DNA of 35,068 nt from a virus (IMGVR_UViG_3300043445_000047:1-35068), one strand, 5' to 3'. Shown: positions 18,397 to 25,196, counted from the stretch's first letter. The notes: generated by a model from the letters alone, not told the origin. Program-made: numbers and translations.

Positions 18397-19007
18397 TTTT
18401 TTTCGAAGACTTCATCGCCAACCCCCATTGCAGCAAATACTATTCTCTCAATATCAAAATCTGAAGCCTGAATGAGAAATGGAAGAGAGTCAGGATGGAC
18501 TTCATAGCTTCTCATAAGAGCATGCCTCATTAGCATCATTTTTTCTTTTTTATCAATAGCCTCATTGTTTCTGTAAGCCAACCAAACTTTATAAGCCAAT
18601 TTACCATATTGGGTTATCATATTTTCAAAAGGGTTTTCGGTTTCTTCATCAACATCCAATTTACCGAAGAATAGCTTTTTTGGTTCTGCCTGAGCAGGTA
18701 TGATTTTTATAATTTCGCCACTCGCCAACTTTAAGACTACCTTAAAGTCGTCCAAGTCTTTATCTTTTTCAAGTTCTTCCAGGGTTGGGAAAGTTGTTGG
18801 AGGGTAATAAGTAACTCCTTTATGTTCATGGGAAGGAACTCCTTCACCATAGTTCTTGAATTTAGTATTTCTGACTCCAATAAGAATGTCATCATCTTTA
18901 GACTTCTTCCAAGTCAGCCCCTTTGGAAACTTTTCATTAAGCTCCAGCATTTCTTTAGTGGATAGACCACCTTTATAGCCATGTATTACAAATTTTTCAT
19001 TTATCAT
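18342..19007 (-). CDS. Tail assembly chaperone, gpG-like
   Basis: 221 residues. Chosen start ATG 19007 (MINEKFVIHGYKGG) lies behind GAGAGGAAAAC; an earlier in-frame ATG at 19022 (MRGKHM) sits on the promoter itself. The C-terminal half is helical (ENMITQYGKLAYKVWLAYRNN, MMLMRHALMRSYEVHPD), typical of chaperones that hold the tape measure before tail assembly. Near the 3' end eight A's provide a slippery site for a fused longer product (see 18241-18396). Position right before the tape measure supports the call. The promoter at 19024-19033 opens the tail-assembly unit. Confidence 0.65.
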   Translation of the reverse strand: MINEKFVIHGYKGGLSTKEMLELNEKFPKGLTWKKSKDDDILIGVRNTKFKNYGEGVPSHEHKGVTYYPPTTFPTLEELEKDKDLDDFKVVLKLASGEIIKIIPAQAEPKKLFFGKLDVDEETENPFENMITQYGKLAYKVWLAYRNNEAIDKKEKMMLMRHALMRSYEVHPDSLPFLIQASDFDIERIVFAAMGVGDEVFEKKAIPESNISSQEETSTAQ

Positions 19008-19023
19008 ATGTTTTCCTCTCATT

Positions 19024-19033
19024 AGTATTTATC
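19024..19033 (-). promoter_or_regulatory. Late promoter GATAAATACT, copy 6
   Basis: Exact decamer whose start overlaps the TGA stop of the large terminase (TGATAAATACT), continuing AATGAGAGG. About 17 bases to ATG 19007. Serves the chaperone, tape measure and following tail genes. Confidence 0.75.
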
Positions 19034-20300
19034 ATAACGACAGATTAAAGCCTGACAACCCTTTACCGGGTCTGAAGATTGAATAGACTACATAACGGCA
19101 TACATCCCCTCTATGAGGATCTTTATCACCTTTTAATGTGTCTAATGTCCCTTTCTTATATTCAGCATTCTCTAAATCTTTTATCAATAATTTGCAGTTA
19201 GGATTGATTCTTATTTTCCCATCTTCAAAACATTTATTGACACATTCAGCGGAAGTGAATACATCGTAGTTTTGCCTGTTGACTCTATCTGTTATAGAAT
19301 AGCCACGATTTCGCATTTCTCTGATGAAAATATCAACAAATCGATCCCCTATGGTGTTTCTTCTATTGATGGAAGAATCTCCAAACAAATCGAATTTTTT
19401 ATCGTCGGAATTGTAGCGAGTTATAAGCTGCATGACATTAGCATTATCTGATATTGAAACTTCACCCTTGAAATGGATTTTATCTTTGGTATAACGACCA
19501 TATAGCATCGTGAGTGGACTTATGTTTTCATCAATACCAACAAATGCCTTACCTTCATCATCCTTGACATAATCATCATTAGTGACATACTTTCTATCGA
19601 ATGCCCAAAATTGAAGATTGGCTGAGGCATTAATGAACTGACCATGGAGATAAGCAGCCTGGAGCTTTGAAGAATATGATGATTGGAGGGAATCGATATA
19701 GTCTTTTGGTAGTGCGGAATTATAGACTGTACTACCTACATATATTCTTCTTTCAGGAGTTATGTTTTCTACGAAATCACTATAGCACCACGAATCAGTG
19801 CCTTCAGGGGTAGTTGCCCAATTTATTTGCTTCTTTTTTGCTTTAGGATGGCGGATTCTAGACCTAATTAAATTGGGTACGTCGTTCATTGGAATGGATG
19901 AAGATTTTACTCTAGCACATTCATCAACCGCTGCACATGCAACTTCAAATCCTACTAGTCTATGAGGCTCAGATCCGCTAATTAAATATATTGGATTATC
20001 CAAAACTTCTATATATGGAAATTTCAAAGCGCCTTTACCGTTTGGAAAGGTAGAAAATTTAATCCCCCATTCATTTAAAGCAGCTTCTATATTGCTTACA
20101 GAAACTCTAAATAAATCAGAATAAGTAGGTGCTACTACTAGTGACGGACAAGAGTTCATCATATGCAATATAAGATGCTTTCGATAAAGACTGTAAGATT
20201 TTCCTGAACCAAACCCTCCCAAATAGAGGCATTCTTTGGAGGCAAAATCTTTAAGAAATTCTTCTTGCGCCTTTTGATTAGGACGGATCGTTATTTCCAT
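19032..20300 (-). CDS. terL: Terminase large subunit
   Basis: 422 residues, ATG 20300 inside the end of the homing endonuclease gene (23-bp overlap). It packages DNA into the prohead as ATPase plus nuclease. Visible: Walker A GGFGSGKS (28-35); Walker B ACAAVDE (121-127); coupling motif WATTPEG (161-167); nuclease acids FVGIDENIS (D257), DLFGDSS (D308) and DPHRGDV (D399), matching the RNase H-like centre. Length is normal. It works with the small subunit at 21038. An endonuclease gene separates the two subunit genes, unlike most phages. Confidence 0.92.
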   Translation of the reverse strand: MEITIRPNQKAQEEFLKDFASKECLYLGGFGSGKSYSLYRKHLILHMMNSCPSLVVAPTYSDLFRVSVSNIEAALNEWGIKFSTFPNGKGALKFPYIEVLDNPIYLISGSEPHRLVGFEVACAAVDECARVKSSSIPMNDVPNLIRSRIRHPKAKKKQINWATTPEGTDSWCYSDFVENITPERRIYVGSTVYNSALPKDYIDSLQSSYSSKLQAAYLHGQFINASANLQFWAFDRKYVTNDDYVKDDEGKAFVGIDENISPLTMLYGRYTKDKIHFKGEVSISDNANVMQLITRYNSDDKKFDLFGDSSINRRNTIGDRFVDIFIREMRNRGYSITDRVNRQNYDVFTSAECVNKCFEDGKIRINPNCKLLIKDLENAEYKKGTLDTLKGDKDPHRGDVCRYVVYSIFRPGKGLSGFNLSL

Positions 20301-21048
20301 CTATTAACTTCCAATCTAAAAAACGCTTAGTTTTAACTATACCAGTCCTAAAACTATCAGGATTTAAATTTATGTCTCTTGCTATTTGAGTGAGGCATCC
20401 TGTTATAGTCTGACCAGTCTTTATGTTGACCACAGTTCTTATTTTTGCTCTACCATTAGATATACCTTTTCTTGCTACTTTATCTCGCCTTTCTTTTGTC
20501 CATATTCCAGGATTTTTATTATATTCAGTTAAAAACTTATTCCTTTTACCTTTATTAGCGACTGATATTTTTTTTCTAATTTCATCGGAAGGAGAAATAC
20601 CTCTATTATATGCAGGCAATCCTTTATTCCATGATTTTCTTCCGATGCCTTTACCTTTATTAGCGACTGATATTTTTTTTCTGGTTTCAGGAGAATGCTC
20701 TTTACCTTTATTCCAAGGTATTACATTTTTACAACCATCTCCTCCGGCTGTCATATTGTATCCATAATTATCGTTTTGGAGGTTCCACAATGCTATTAAT
20801 TGAGTTTCTATATTTTTCATTCTTTTTTCATCATCTATTATTATGATAATTTCTTTATTTACATTTTCCCACCCATATTTTCTGATAGCATTAGCCAATT
20901 TAGAATTATTTTTAGGTCTTTTGGCTTCGAGTGCCTCACCTTTCCATCTATTTAAAATTCCTTTTTTACCGAAGGATATTCCAACATATCTTTTACCATT
21001 AGGAAAAGTTAGGCAGTATACTCCTTTTATTATTTTTTTAGTTACCAT
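20278..21048 (-). CDS. GIY-YIG homing endonuclease with NUMOD modules
   Basis: 256 residues. GIY-YIG domain: GVY (9-11) and YVG (21-23), a following arginine (34) and the catalytic glutamate in ETQLI (81). Then NUMOD3-type repeats PWNKGKEHSPETRKKISVAN (111-130), NKGLPAYNRGISPSDEIRKK (141-160) and KNPGIWTKERRDKVA (178-192), and a C-terminal helix-turn-helix-like segment. Known: such free-standing genes cut recipient DNA beside their own insertion site and spread by repair. It overlaps the small terminase by 11 bp and the large terminase by 23 bp, so it was fitted into the operon without breaking either. The cut site is probably in a terminase gene of rival phages (inference). Confidence 0.88.
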   Translation of the reverse strand: MVTKKIIKGVYCLTFPNGKRYVGISFGKKGILNRWKGEALEAKRPKNNSKLANAIRKYGWENVNKEIIIIIDDEKRMKNIETQLIALWNLQNDNYGYNMTAGGDGCKNVIPWNKGKEHSPETRKKISVANKGKGIGRKSWNKGLPAYNRGISPSDEIRKKISVANKGKRNKFLTEYNKNPGIWTKERRDKVARKGISNGRAKIRTVVNIKTGQTITGCLTQIARDINLNPDSFRTGIVKTKRFLDWKLIDGNNDPS

Positions 21049-21535
21049 TTAAAAGACCTTCTATTTTGATTATTATATTCTTGTCTTCTTCTTTGGCAAG
21101 ATTGGAATTTCTTTCTTTAATTTCTTCCAATTTAGCATTTATTTCTTGCGATCTAGTAATTCTGTCATTGAGTGTCTTAATTGCGTCATTTCTATCTTTT
21201 AATGATGCTGAGGGATCATTAATTATTTTCTTAAGCTCATTGAGAACAAATACCTCATCAACGAGGGTTGCTTCTTCAACCGCCTTTTGTCTGTCTCTTA
21301 TATACTGAATCAATTTACGGTTCTTAAAAAAATCAGTACAATGAGTTTCGGCATATTGTTCAGTATATCCAGCCTGAATCATTGCTTGTCGCATTGACAT
21401 GCCTTTTAAGTAGAAATTCCCACATCTTTGAATCTTAGGAGTTAGAGGCGTATCTCTATGTCTTTTCTTGGGTTCAGCAATATTTAAAATTTCCTCAATC
21501 GATTTAACTGAATCAGGCTTTGTCGGGTCTGTCAT
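21038..21535 (-). CDS. terS: Terminase small subunit
   Basis: 165 residues, ATG 21535 behind TTAGGAGAAAAGG. N-terminal helix-turn-helix pattern FYLKGMSMRQAMIQAGYTEQYAETHC (split here as motif: MSMRQAMIQAGYTEQYA, 44-60) is that of small terminases that recognise the packaging site. A long helix (120-160, LEEIKERNSNLAKEEDK) suits the ring-forming oligomer region. Directly upstream of the endonuclease and large subunit, and after the scaffold gene. Family assignment from the HTH and position. Confidence 0.75.
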   Translation of the reverse strand: MTDPTKPDSVKSIEEILNIAEPKKRHRDTPLTPKIQRCGNFYLKGMSMRQAMIQAGYTEQYAETHCTDFFKNRKLIQYIRDRQKAVEEATLVDEVFVLNELKKIINDPSASLKDRNDAIKTLNDRITRSQEINAKLEEIKERNSNLAKEEDKNIIIKIEGLLNGN

Positions 21536-21551
21536 CCTTTTCTCCTAAGAA

Positions 21552-22172
21552 TCAGCCTTTAATTTTTGTCATTCTCTCGGCAAGAAGCTCTGATATAGAC
21601 TTGCCATTTTGAGGCTTCTTTTCCCCTGTTGGTTCGTCTCTCTTCTTAGTGACACCACCTGCAGCCTTCCGAAAGATTGGTTTGGACTTGACGAATTCAT
21701 CTACAGCAGTCTTTACATCCTTACCACCCAATTTTACAGAGTCATCATCTCCATATTCCCCTTGGACTGTTGCTAAAATCAAATTTAAAGCATCATCCGC
21801 TGCATCTGGTAAAAATTCTGGGTGAGACACCAAGGCTGCTTTAATTTCTCTTTTAATCAGCCCATTTTTGAGACGGTTCAATTTGTCTTCTATTTTGGAC
21901 GACGCAATTCTCTCAGCCTCTTCAAGCGCACCAGTTTTGACCGCTTCAGCCATCTGTGCGCGCCTCTCAGCATCTTCTGCTTTCTTTTTGTATTCTTCTT
22001 GACGCTTGCTTCTCTCACCTTGATCTTTGAGTAAGTTTTCATACTTATCTCTCATTTCTATGATTCGTTTCGCTTCATCATATGGTAGCTTCACTCTGCT
22101 GCCACCTGGAATATCGACTTCTAAGGTCTCAGGTTTTGCAGTTTCTTTGTTTTCTTTGTTCTCAACTTCCAT
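21552..22172 (-). CDS. Capsid scaffolding protein
   Basis: 206 residues, ATG 22172 with a perfect AGGAGG. Highly charged, with a long coiled coil at 33-105 (DEAKRIIEMRDKYENLLKD, ERSKRQEEYKKKAEDAER) and a basic C-terminal tail (ISELLAERMTKIKG) that would bind the capsid subunit's inner face. Typical length and composition of HK97/P22-like scaffolds. First gene behind the back-to-back promoter. It is separated from the capsid gene by about 13 kb, whereas most phages place the two side by side. Not a protease: no catalytic motif. Confidence 0.72.
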   Translation of the reverse strand: MEVENKENKETAKPETLEVDIPGGSRVKLPYDEAKRIIEMRDKYENLLKDQGERSKRQEEYKKKAEDAERRAQMAEAVKTGALEEAERIASSKIEDKLNRLKNGLIKREIKAALVSHPEFLPDAADDALNLILATVQGEYGDDDSVKLGGKDVKTAVDEFVKSKPIFRKAAGGVTKKRDEPTGEKKPQNGKSISELLAERMTKIKG

Positions 22173-22236
22173 GGTATGTCCTCCTATGGGTGTTTCTAGT
22201 TTGGTTATATTTTATGATTAGCAACTACCCCTCATT

Positions 22237-22246
22237 AGTATTTATC
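22237..22246 (-). promoter_or_regulatory. Late promoter GATAAATACT, copy 7 (scaffold/terminase unit)
   Basis: Exact decamer on the minus strand, about 65 bases ahead of ATG 22172. Serves scaffold, small terminase, endonuclease and large terminase. Confidence 0.75.
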
Positions 22247-22255
22247 AGGGAGAGT

Positions 22256-22265
22256 GATAAATACT
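22256..22265 (+). promoter_or_regulatory. Late promoter GATAAATACT, copy 8 (plus strand)
   Basis: The only plus-strand copy of the exact decamer, 17 bases ahead of the ATG at 22283. Shows that at least one plus-strand gene is expressed with the virion genes. Confidence 0.72.
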
Positions 22266-22282
22266 AATGAGGGTTGAGGGAA

Positions 22283-22453
22283 ATGACTAAAAATGAAGAA
22301 GAACGGGTTGTGAGGATACTAAAGTCCTTAATGAAGAGGGGTTATAGACTAGAGGATATCCACATTGAAGAAGAAGGATTGAGAAAGCATACGATTGAAA
22401 GCTATGTGGTTATTGACGGAGAGAATTTTGTTATTTATGTCGATGATGAGTGA
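22283..22453 (+). CDS. Small acidic protein, 56 residues, unknown function
   Basis: ATG 22283 to TGA 22453, behind TGAGGGAA; translated MTKNEEERVVRILKSL at the start and FVIYVDDE at the end. Helix in the first 25 residues, then two short beta strands (SYVVIDG, FVIYVDD) and an acidic tail. Driven by the plus-strand late promoter of the divergent pair, so expressed late with the virion genes. Its small size and acidity could suit a transcription co-activator (the gp33 role), an anti-host protein or a packaging factor; none can be shown. Immediately followed by the TAGTGCAA array. Confidence 0.65.
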   Translation: MTKNEEERVVRILKSLMKRGYRLEDIHIEEEGLRKHTIESYVVIDGENFVIYVDDE

Positions 22454-22464
22454 GGAGTTTTGCG

Positions 22465-22758
22465 TAGTGCCACTAGTGCAAGTAGTGCAAGTTAGTGCAA
22501 AAAAATTCTGCACTATCAAAAAGGGCCGTTTTTACAGGGAAATCATATAATATATATATAAAAAAGTATTGTAGTGCAAGAGTGCAAGCGACATCGCCTC
22601 AGAAAAATTTTAACCCTTATCTGACATCATCACCACCCCCAAGAAGCGACCCTTCTTGCACTCTTGCACTAGTGGCATTTTTTTCATATAAGTCTTTTAT
22701 TTTCAATATGTTATATAGTGCAAAAAAAAGTTGCACTAACTTGCACTAACTTGCACTA
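22465..22758. repeat. Array of 13 TAGTGCAA elements in mirrored order (origin or operator)
   Basis: Plus-oriented copies: 22465 (TAGTGCC variant), 22474, 22483, 22493, 22572, 22581, 22716. Minus-oriented copies (TTGCACTA or close): 22509, 22656, 22664, 22731, 22741, 22751. Three plus copies at the left are spaced 9-10 bp and three minus copies at the right exactly 10 bp, one DNA turn. The left and middle groups are tied by a perfect 15-base inverted repeat (TGCCACTAGTGCAAG 22468-22482; its complement 22663-22677). An AT-only stretch at 22546-22566 lies between. Iterons plus an AT-rich stretch is the classical origin layout; it also lies upstream of a helix-turn-helix gene and so could be its operator array. 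Confidence 0.75.
22546..22566. other. AT-only stretch inside the iteron array
   Basis: About 20 bases of alternating A/T (ATATAATATATATATAAAAA at 22546-22565), the lowest-stability stretch of the region and placed between the two iteron groups. It would melt readily, the usual property of a duplex-unwinding element. Function inferred. Confidence 0.4.
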
Positions 22759-22777
22759 AAGAGAATTCTTATAACTA

Positions 22778-22786
22778 TGTTATAAT
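22778..22786 (+). promoter_or_regulatory. Extended -10 promoter upstream of the helix-turn-helix gene
   Basis: TGTTATAAT: TG one base before TATAAT, a host-type extended -10. No good -35 is seen, as expected for extended -10 promoters. The last iteron triad (22731-22758) ends 20 bases upstream, where an activator or repressor could act. Predicted early or constitutive expression of the 22851 gene. Confidence 0.5.
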
Positions 22787-22850
22787 CAATCTCATAATAA
22801 AAGTATAAAACACGACCTATTTGTTATAAACACTTTTAAGGAGAAAAAAT

Positions 22851-23036
22851 ATGATTATAAACGACATAGACTACTTAACCGTAAAAGAGACATCGCAGCT
22901 TACAGGTCTTCACGAGCTAACAATTAGAAGCTACATGAAGAAAGGGCTGATGCAATTTATAAGACCCTCTTATAAATTAATTCTCATACCACGAAAGATT
23001 GCAGAGAGCTTTAAAAAAGAAAAAACTAGCCCATGA
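22851..23036 (+). CDS. Small helix-turn-helix DNA-binding protein (excisionase/MerR-like)
   Basis: 61 residues, ATG 22851 behind a strong AAGGAGAAAA. DYLTVKETSQLTGLHELTIR (6-25) followed by YMKKGLMQFIRPSY and a C-terminal IPRKIAESFKKEK has the pattern of HTH_17/excisionase domains: helix, helix, basic wing. Its natural partner is the TAGTGCAA array upstream, so it may be iteron-binding replication initiator or repressor. Its own promoter lies among these sites. The stop codon falls inside the loop of the following terminator. Assignment of the DNA-binding fold is good; its role is inferred. Confidence 0.75.
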   Translation: MIINDIDYLTVKETSQLTGLHELTIRSYMKKGLMQFIRPSYKLILIPRKIAESFKKEKTSP

Positions 23037-23050
23037 GACGAGCTAGTTTT
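23022..23050 (+). terminator. Intrinsic terminator after the helix-turn-helix gene
   Basis: AAAACTAGC (23022-23030) pairs with GCTAGTTTT (23042-23050), 11-base loop that contains the stop codon, followed by TTAC. T-rich on both strands, so it may work in both directions. It separates an early, self-contained regulator unit from the genes that follow. Confidence 0.8.
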
Positions 23051-23082
23051 TTACACATTCACACATAAAGGAACTTAATTAT

Positions 23083-23322
23083 ATGAAAGATATTATAACA
23101 CTGAATAAATATAAGTCAACTCTCGATTTTATTCTAGAGGCAAATGATTATCAGATAATCGTTAATGATGATGATTCTTCACAGATATATTTTTACCGTG
23201 TCTCGAATGGGATAGAATATATATTGAAAGAAAACGATATTAATGATTTTTATTCTGATAGAAAAAAATATGAAAATAGACAAAAAGAGACAAAAACAAA
23301 CAGCCGAGCATTTTACACCTGA
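23083..23322 (+). CDS. Small protein, 79 residues, unknown function
   Basis: ATG 23083 with AAGGAACTT ahead. Starts MKDIITLNKYKSTLDFILEA, then a beta segment DDSSQIYFYRVSNGIEYIL and a lysine-rich end. Its 3' end overlaps the methyltransferase start by about 50 bases, so the two are expressed together. Soluble, no motif recognised. The overlapping N-terminal part of the ORF at 23243 uses the same DNA but is not the true methyltransferase start. Confidence 0.55.
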   Translation: MKDIITLNKYKSTLDFILEANDYQIIVNDDDSSQIYFYRVSNGIEYILKENDINDFYSDRKKYENRQKETKTNSRAFYT

Positions 23323-23614
23323 CCCTTTGGTGAATGAAATATTGGATAAGCTGGAACATTATGATCCTGATTGTTTTAAGAAGGCTGACAAGAAGTGGTT
23401 GGATCCTTCTTGTGGTAGAGGGGCTTTCTTGATTGGAGTGAGGGAACGATTGCGAAAATACCACCCTGAAGAATGGATCAATGAGAATATGATCTATGGA
23501 GTTGACTTGATGAGAGATAATTGCGAATATTGTAAGTCATTGGGATTTAAAAATATAGTATGCGCAGATGGATTGAAATACGATTATTCATTTAAGGTTG
23601 AGGATTTAATATGA
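23270..23614 (+). CDS. DNA adenine methyltransferase, N-terminal half (AdoMet-binding)
   Basis: Chosen start ATG 23270 (MKIDKKRQKQTAEHFTPD); an upstream ATG at 23243 is in the same frame. About 114 residues. Motif X-like RQKQTAEHFTP (7-17) and motif I WLDPSCGRGAFLIGV (42-56, binds S-adenosylmethionine) are clear, and an acidic motif II follows (YGVDLM). The catalytic NPPY motif is in the next frame: this gene stops by ATGA overlap with 23611. Together they form a normal-sized adenine-N6 enzyme. It probably protects phage DNA from host restriction or adjusts phage promoters; the target sequence is unknown. Confidence 0.8.
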   Translation: MKIDKKRQKQTAEHFTPDPLVNEILDKLEHYDPDCFKKADKKWLDPSCGRGAFLIGVRERLRKYHPEEWINENMIYGVDLMRDNCEYCKSLGFKNIVCADGLKYDYSFKVEDLI

Positions 23615-24465
23615 AGTTCGACTATATCGTTGGGAATCCACCTTATCAAAAGCCTCAGGAGCATGATGGCAAGCGTGGTGGAGGGGAAACCCTTTGGGAT
23701 GAGTTTGTTAAAGTTGCTATCAATTCGATGGTAGTTGATAACGGATTCATCTGCATGATTCATCCTTGTGGTTGGCGTGCTCCTAAGGGGTCGTACCATG
23801 AAGTGAAGGATGCTATGATGGCGAATCAGCTTCACTACCTGGAAATCCATAATTCAGGTGATGGTTTGAAGACCTTTGGTGCGGCTACTCGGTATGACTG
23901 GTATGTTATGCAAAAGTCTGCTCCTAAGAAAAATACTGATATCCTTGATGAAGAAGGGGTATCTTGGAACATCGATTTGAAGACTCTGCCCTTCATCCCT
24001 AATGGAAAAATTGATAAGGTTATGGAGCTGATTGCAGGAGTTGGAGAAGAGAAGGTTGATGTTCTATATTCTAGGTCAGAATACGGAAGTGACAAGGATT
24101 GGATCAGCAAGACAAAAACTCCTACGCATATTTATCCTGTTATTCATTCTATTAAGAAGGCAGGACTTAATCTTCTTTGGTCAAGCAAGAAAGGTACGAT
24201 GATTGGAGTTCCTAAGGTTGTTTTCGGATGCGGTCAAAGCGATACTTTCGTCGATTATAAGGGAGAATATGGAATGTCCCAGCATGCCAGGGCGATTGTT
24301 GCCGATCCTAAAGATCTGGAAAATATAAACAAAGCAATGAACAATCCTGAATTCCTAGAAATTTCTTCGGCTTGCACTCTAGTTTCTACGGGTATGTTCG
24401 TTGATAAGTATAACAAAGATGTCCTCCAGTTGTTCAAGAAGGATTTCTGGAAGGAGTTTGTTTGA
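23611..24465 (+). CDS. DNA adenine methyltransferase, C-terminal half (catalytic NPPY)
   Basis: 284 residues, ATG 23611 in a 4-bp overlap (ATGA) with the N-terminal half. Starts MKFDYIVGNPPYQKP: NPPY (9-12) is the catalytic motif IV of adenine-N6 methyltransferases. Next VVDNGFICMIHPCGWRAPKG is typical of the fold, then a target-recognition region (140-220). Alone it lacks the AdoMet site. Likely a functional two-subunit enzyme made by stop-restart translation, or a fusion if ribosomes slip by -1. No matching nuclease was seen, so this is a solitary methyltransferase. Confidence 0.82.
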   Translation: MKFDYIVGNPPYQKPQEHDGKRGGGETLWDEFVKVAINSMVVDNGFICMIHPCGWRAPKGSYHEVKDAMMANQLHYLEIHNSGDGLKTFGAATRYDWYVMQKSAPKKNTDILDEEGVSWNIDLKTLPFIPNGKIDKVMELIAGVGEEKVDVLYSRSEYGSDKDWISKTKTPTHIYPVIHSIKKAGLNLLWSSKKGTMIGVPKVVFGCGQSDTFVDYKGEYGMSQHARAIVADPKDLENINKAMNNPEFLEISSACTLVSTGMFVDKYNKDVLQLFKKDFWKEFV

Positions 24466-24560
24466 AAGGAATGAGGAAGAAATATATAGGTGGACTGCCA
24501 GGGGCAGGACGCCACTGAGCGAAGCGAATGTGCCACTATAAAAAGCATACATCATATTAT

Positions 24561-24592
24561 TGAACCAGGTATTCGGTATGCCTTTTCACCTG
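24561..24592 (-). repeat. Repeated RNA hairpin module, copy R2
   Basis: Minus sense: CAGGTGAAAAGG, a hairpin, then CTGGTTCA. Matches the copy at 24688-24721 over 32 bases with changes mostly inside the hairpin stem, so shape is kept. GGTTCA resembles the T-loop sequence of tRNA, a frequent tertiary docking element. Also part of a longer stem AAAAG/CTTTT plus CATAC/GTATG. Confidence 0.55.
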
Positions 24593-24687
24593 AAATTTAG
24601 GATTAAATTTATCCCTCACACCCAGAGACCTTCTTCAGTCTTGGATGATTGATCACTCTTTTTTTCGTTGCTTATTTTTTAGTGTTC

Positions 24688-24721
24688 TGAATCAGTATAT
24701 TCGTATATACCTTTTCACCAG
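24688..24721 (-). repeat. Repeated RNA hairpin module, copy R1
   Basis: Minus sense: CTGGTGAAAAGG, then GTATAT-ACGA-ATATAC (6 bp), then CTGATTCA. Near-copy of 24561-24592, about 130 bases away. Confidence 0.55.
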
Positions 24722-25188
24722 TAAGCCCTACTTCAGTATGAGTGTCTTTTTCTTATGTCCCCGTCTCAGTTACCTTCGACGGTCCTACGATCCTTCATTC
24801 TTCAGGATCGTGAACCTTTAAGTTTTAAACTACTTTTCTAACGGATGTTTCTATAGATTTCCTCCAACCCCCTTAGCAGAATTTTTATCCAGCCTTGGAA
24901 GTTGCGTGCATGGGATGTTATGTTGCACTGTTGATAATTGATAAGTCCCATACTCCCTTAACTTTTCTGATCTTCCCCAACGCTATCATGATGCGTAGTA
25001 GGCCCTCACTTACTAAGACGGCCATTATCGTAGCCGTAGACGGATTGCAAAGCACTAACTTGTGGTCCTTCCACTTTCGGAGTCTTTGCACTTTACCCCT
25101 GGGCTTTCACCCACTCATCTTACCCACGCACCGCTCGCGTCTCAGATGATCTCAACGTTCTTTTTAAATGGAACCGTTTAACCATGTC

Positions 25189-25196
25189 TATTTATG
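25189..25196 (-). promoter_or_regulatory. Late-promoter-like CATAAATA ahead of the structured RNA
   Basis: CATAAATAG on the minus strand, differing from the late decamer only at base 1 and beyond base 8. Start expected near 25183, just before the structured region. A TTGACA overlaps it but no good -10 follows. Confidence 0.4.

Larger units (their letters stand above)
22231..22271. promoter_or_regulatory. Back-to-back late promoters in a perfect 16-bp inverted repeat
   Basis: Left arm CTCATTAGTATTTATC (22231-22246) and right arm GATAAATACTAATGAG (22256-22271) are perfect inverse copies around a 9-base spacer. The left arm gives the GATAAATACT promoter for the scaffold/terminase unit on the minus strand; the right arm gives one for the plus-strand gene at 22283. 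The arms extend six bases past the decamer, AATGAG, so these bases may be part of the recognised sequence or a binding site for a dimeric regulator. Confidence 0.8.
24489..25183 (-). ncRNA. Candidate large structured RNA, about 700 nt (GOLLD/ROOL-like class)
   Basis: No credible gene, higher GC than surroundings, and many stems. On the minus strand: TGCAAAG/CTTTGCA (7 bp), ACGGCTA/TGGCCGT with a CGATAA loop, GTATGGGA/TCCCATGC, CTTCCAA/TTGGAGG, ACGATCCT/AGGATCGT, and GGGT-GAAA-GCCC, a GNRA tetraloop. Several of these need G-U pairs that exist only on the minus strand, which sets the direction; one stem in the repeat at 24561 fits better on the plus strand. A repeated module, GGTGAAAAGG, hairpin, CTGRTTCA, occurs twice (24721-24688 and 24592-24561). 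The 3' end has the hairpin GTGG..CTGCC CCT GGCAG..CCAC (24515-24489). Two late-promoter-like sites precede it. Large ornate RNAs of phages (GOLLD, ROOL) have this size and look; membership is unproven. Confidence 0.6.

Noticed and set aside
22495-22749. 84-residue plus-strand frame over the iteron array
   Set aside because: It is made of the repeats themselves, has no ribosome binding site and no protein-like pattern.
22465-22758. CRISPR array
   Set aside because: Repeats are only 8 bp, in both orientations and without equal spacers.
24121-24136. GATAAATATG-like late promoter in the methyltransferase gene
   Set aside because: Does not match beyond eight bases, lies within coding sequence and has no gene after it on that strand.
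24922-25091. TTGCACT copies in the RNA region as further iterons
   Set aside because: Only two, isolated, lacking the final A and phasing; chance likely.
24895-25149. 84-residue plus-strand frame in the structured RNA region
   Set aside because: No binding site, cysteine/histidine-rich odd composition; the stems explain the sequence better.
24480-25180. Group I or II intron, RNase P RNA, tmRNA or rRNA fragment
   Set aside because: Looked for conserved cores (group I P7, group II domain V, tmRNA ends, rRNA motifs) and saw none; no flanking split gene.
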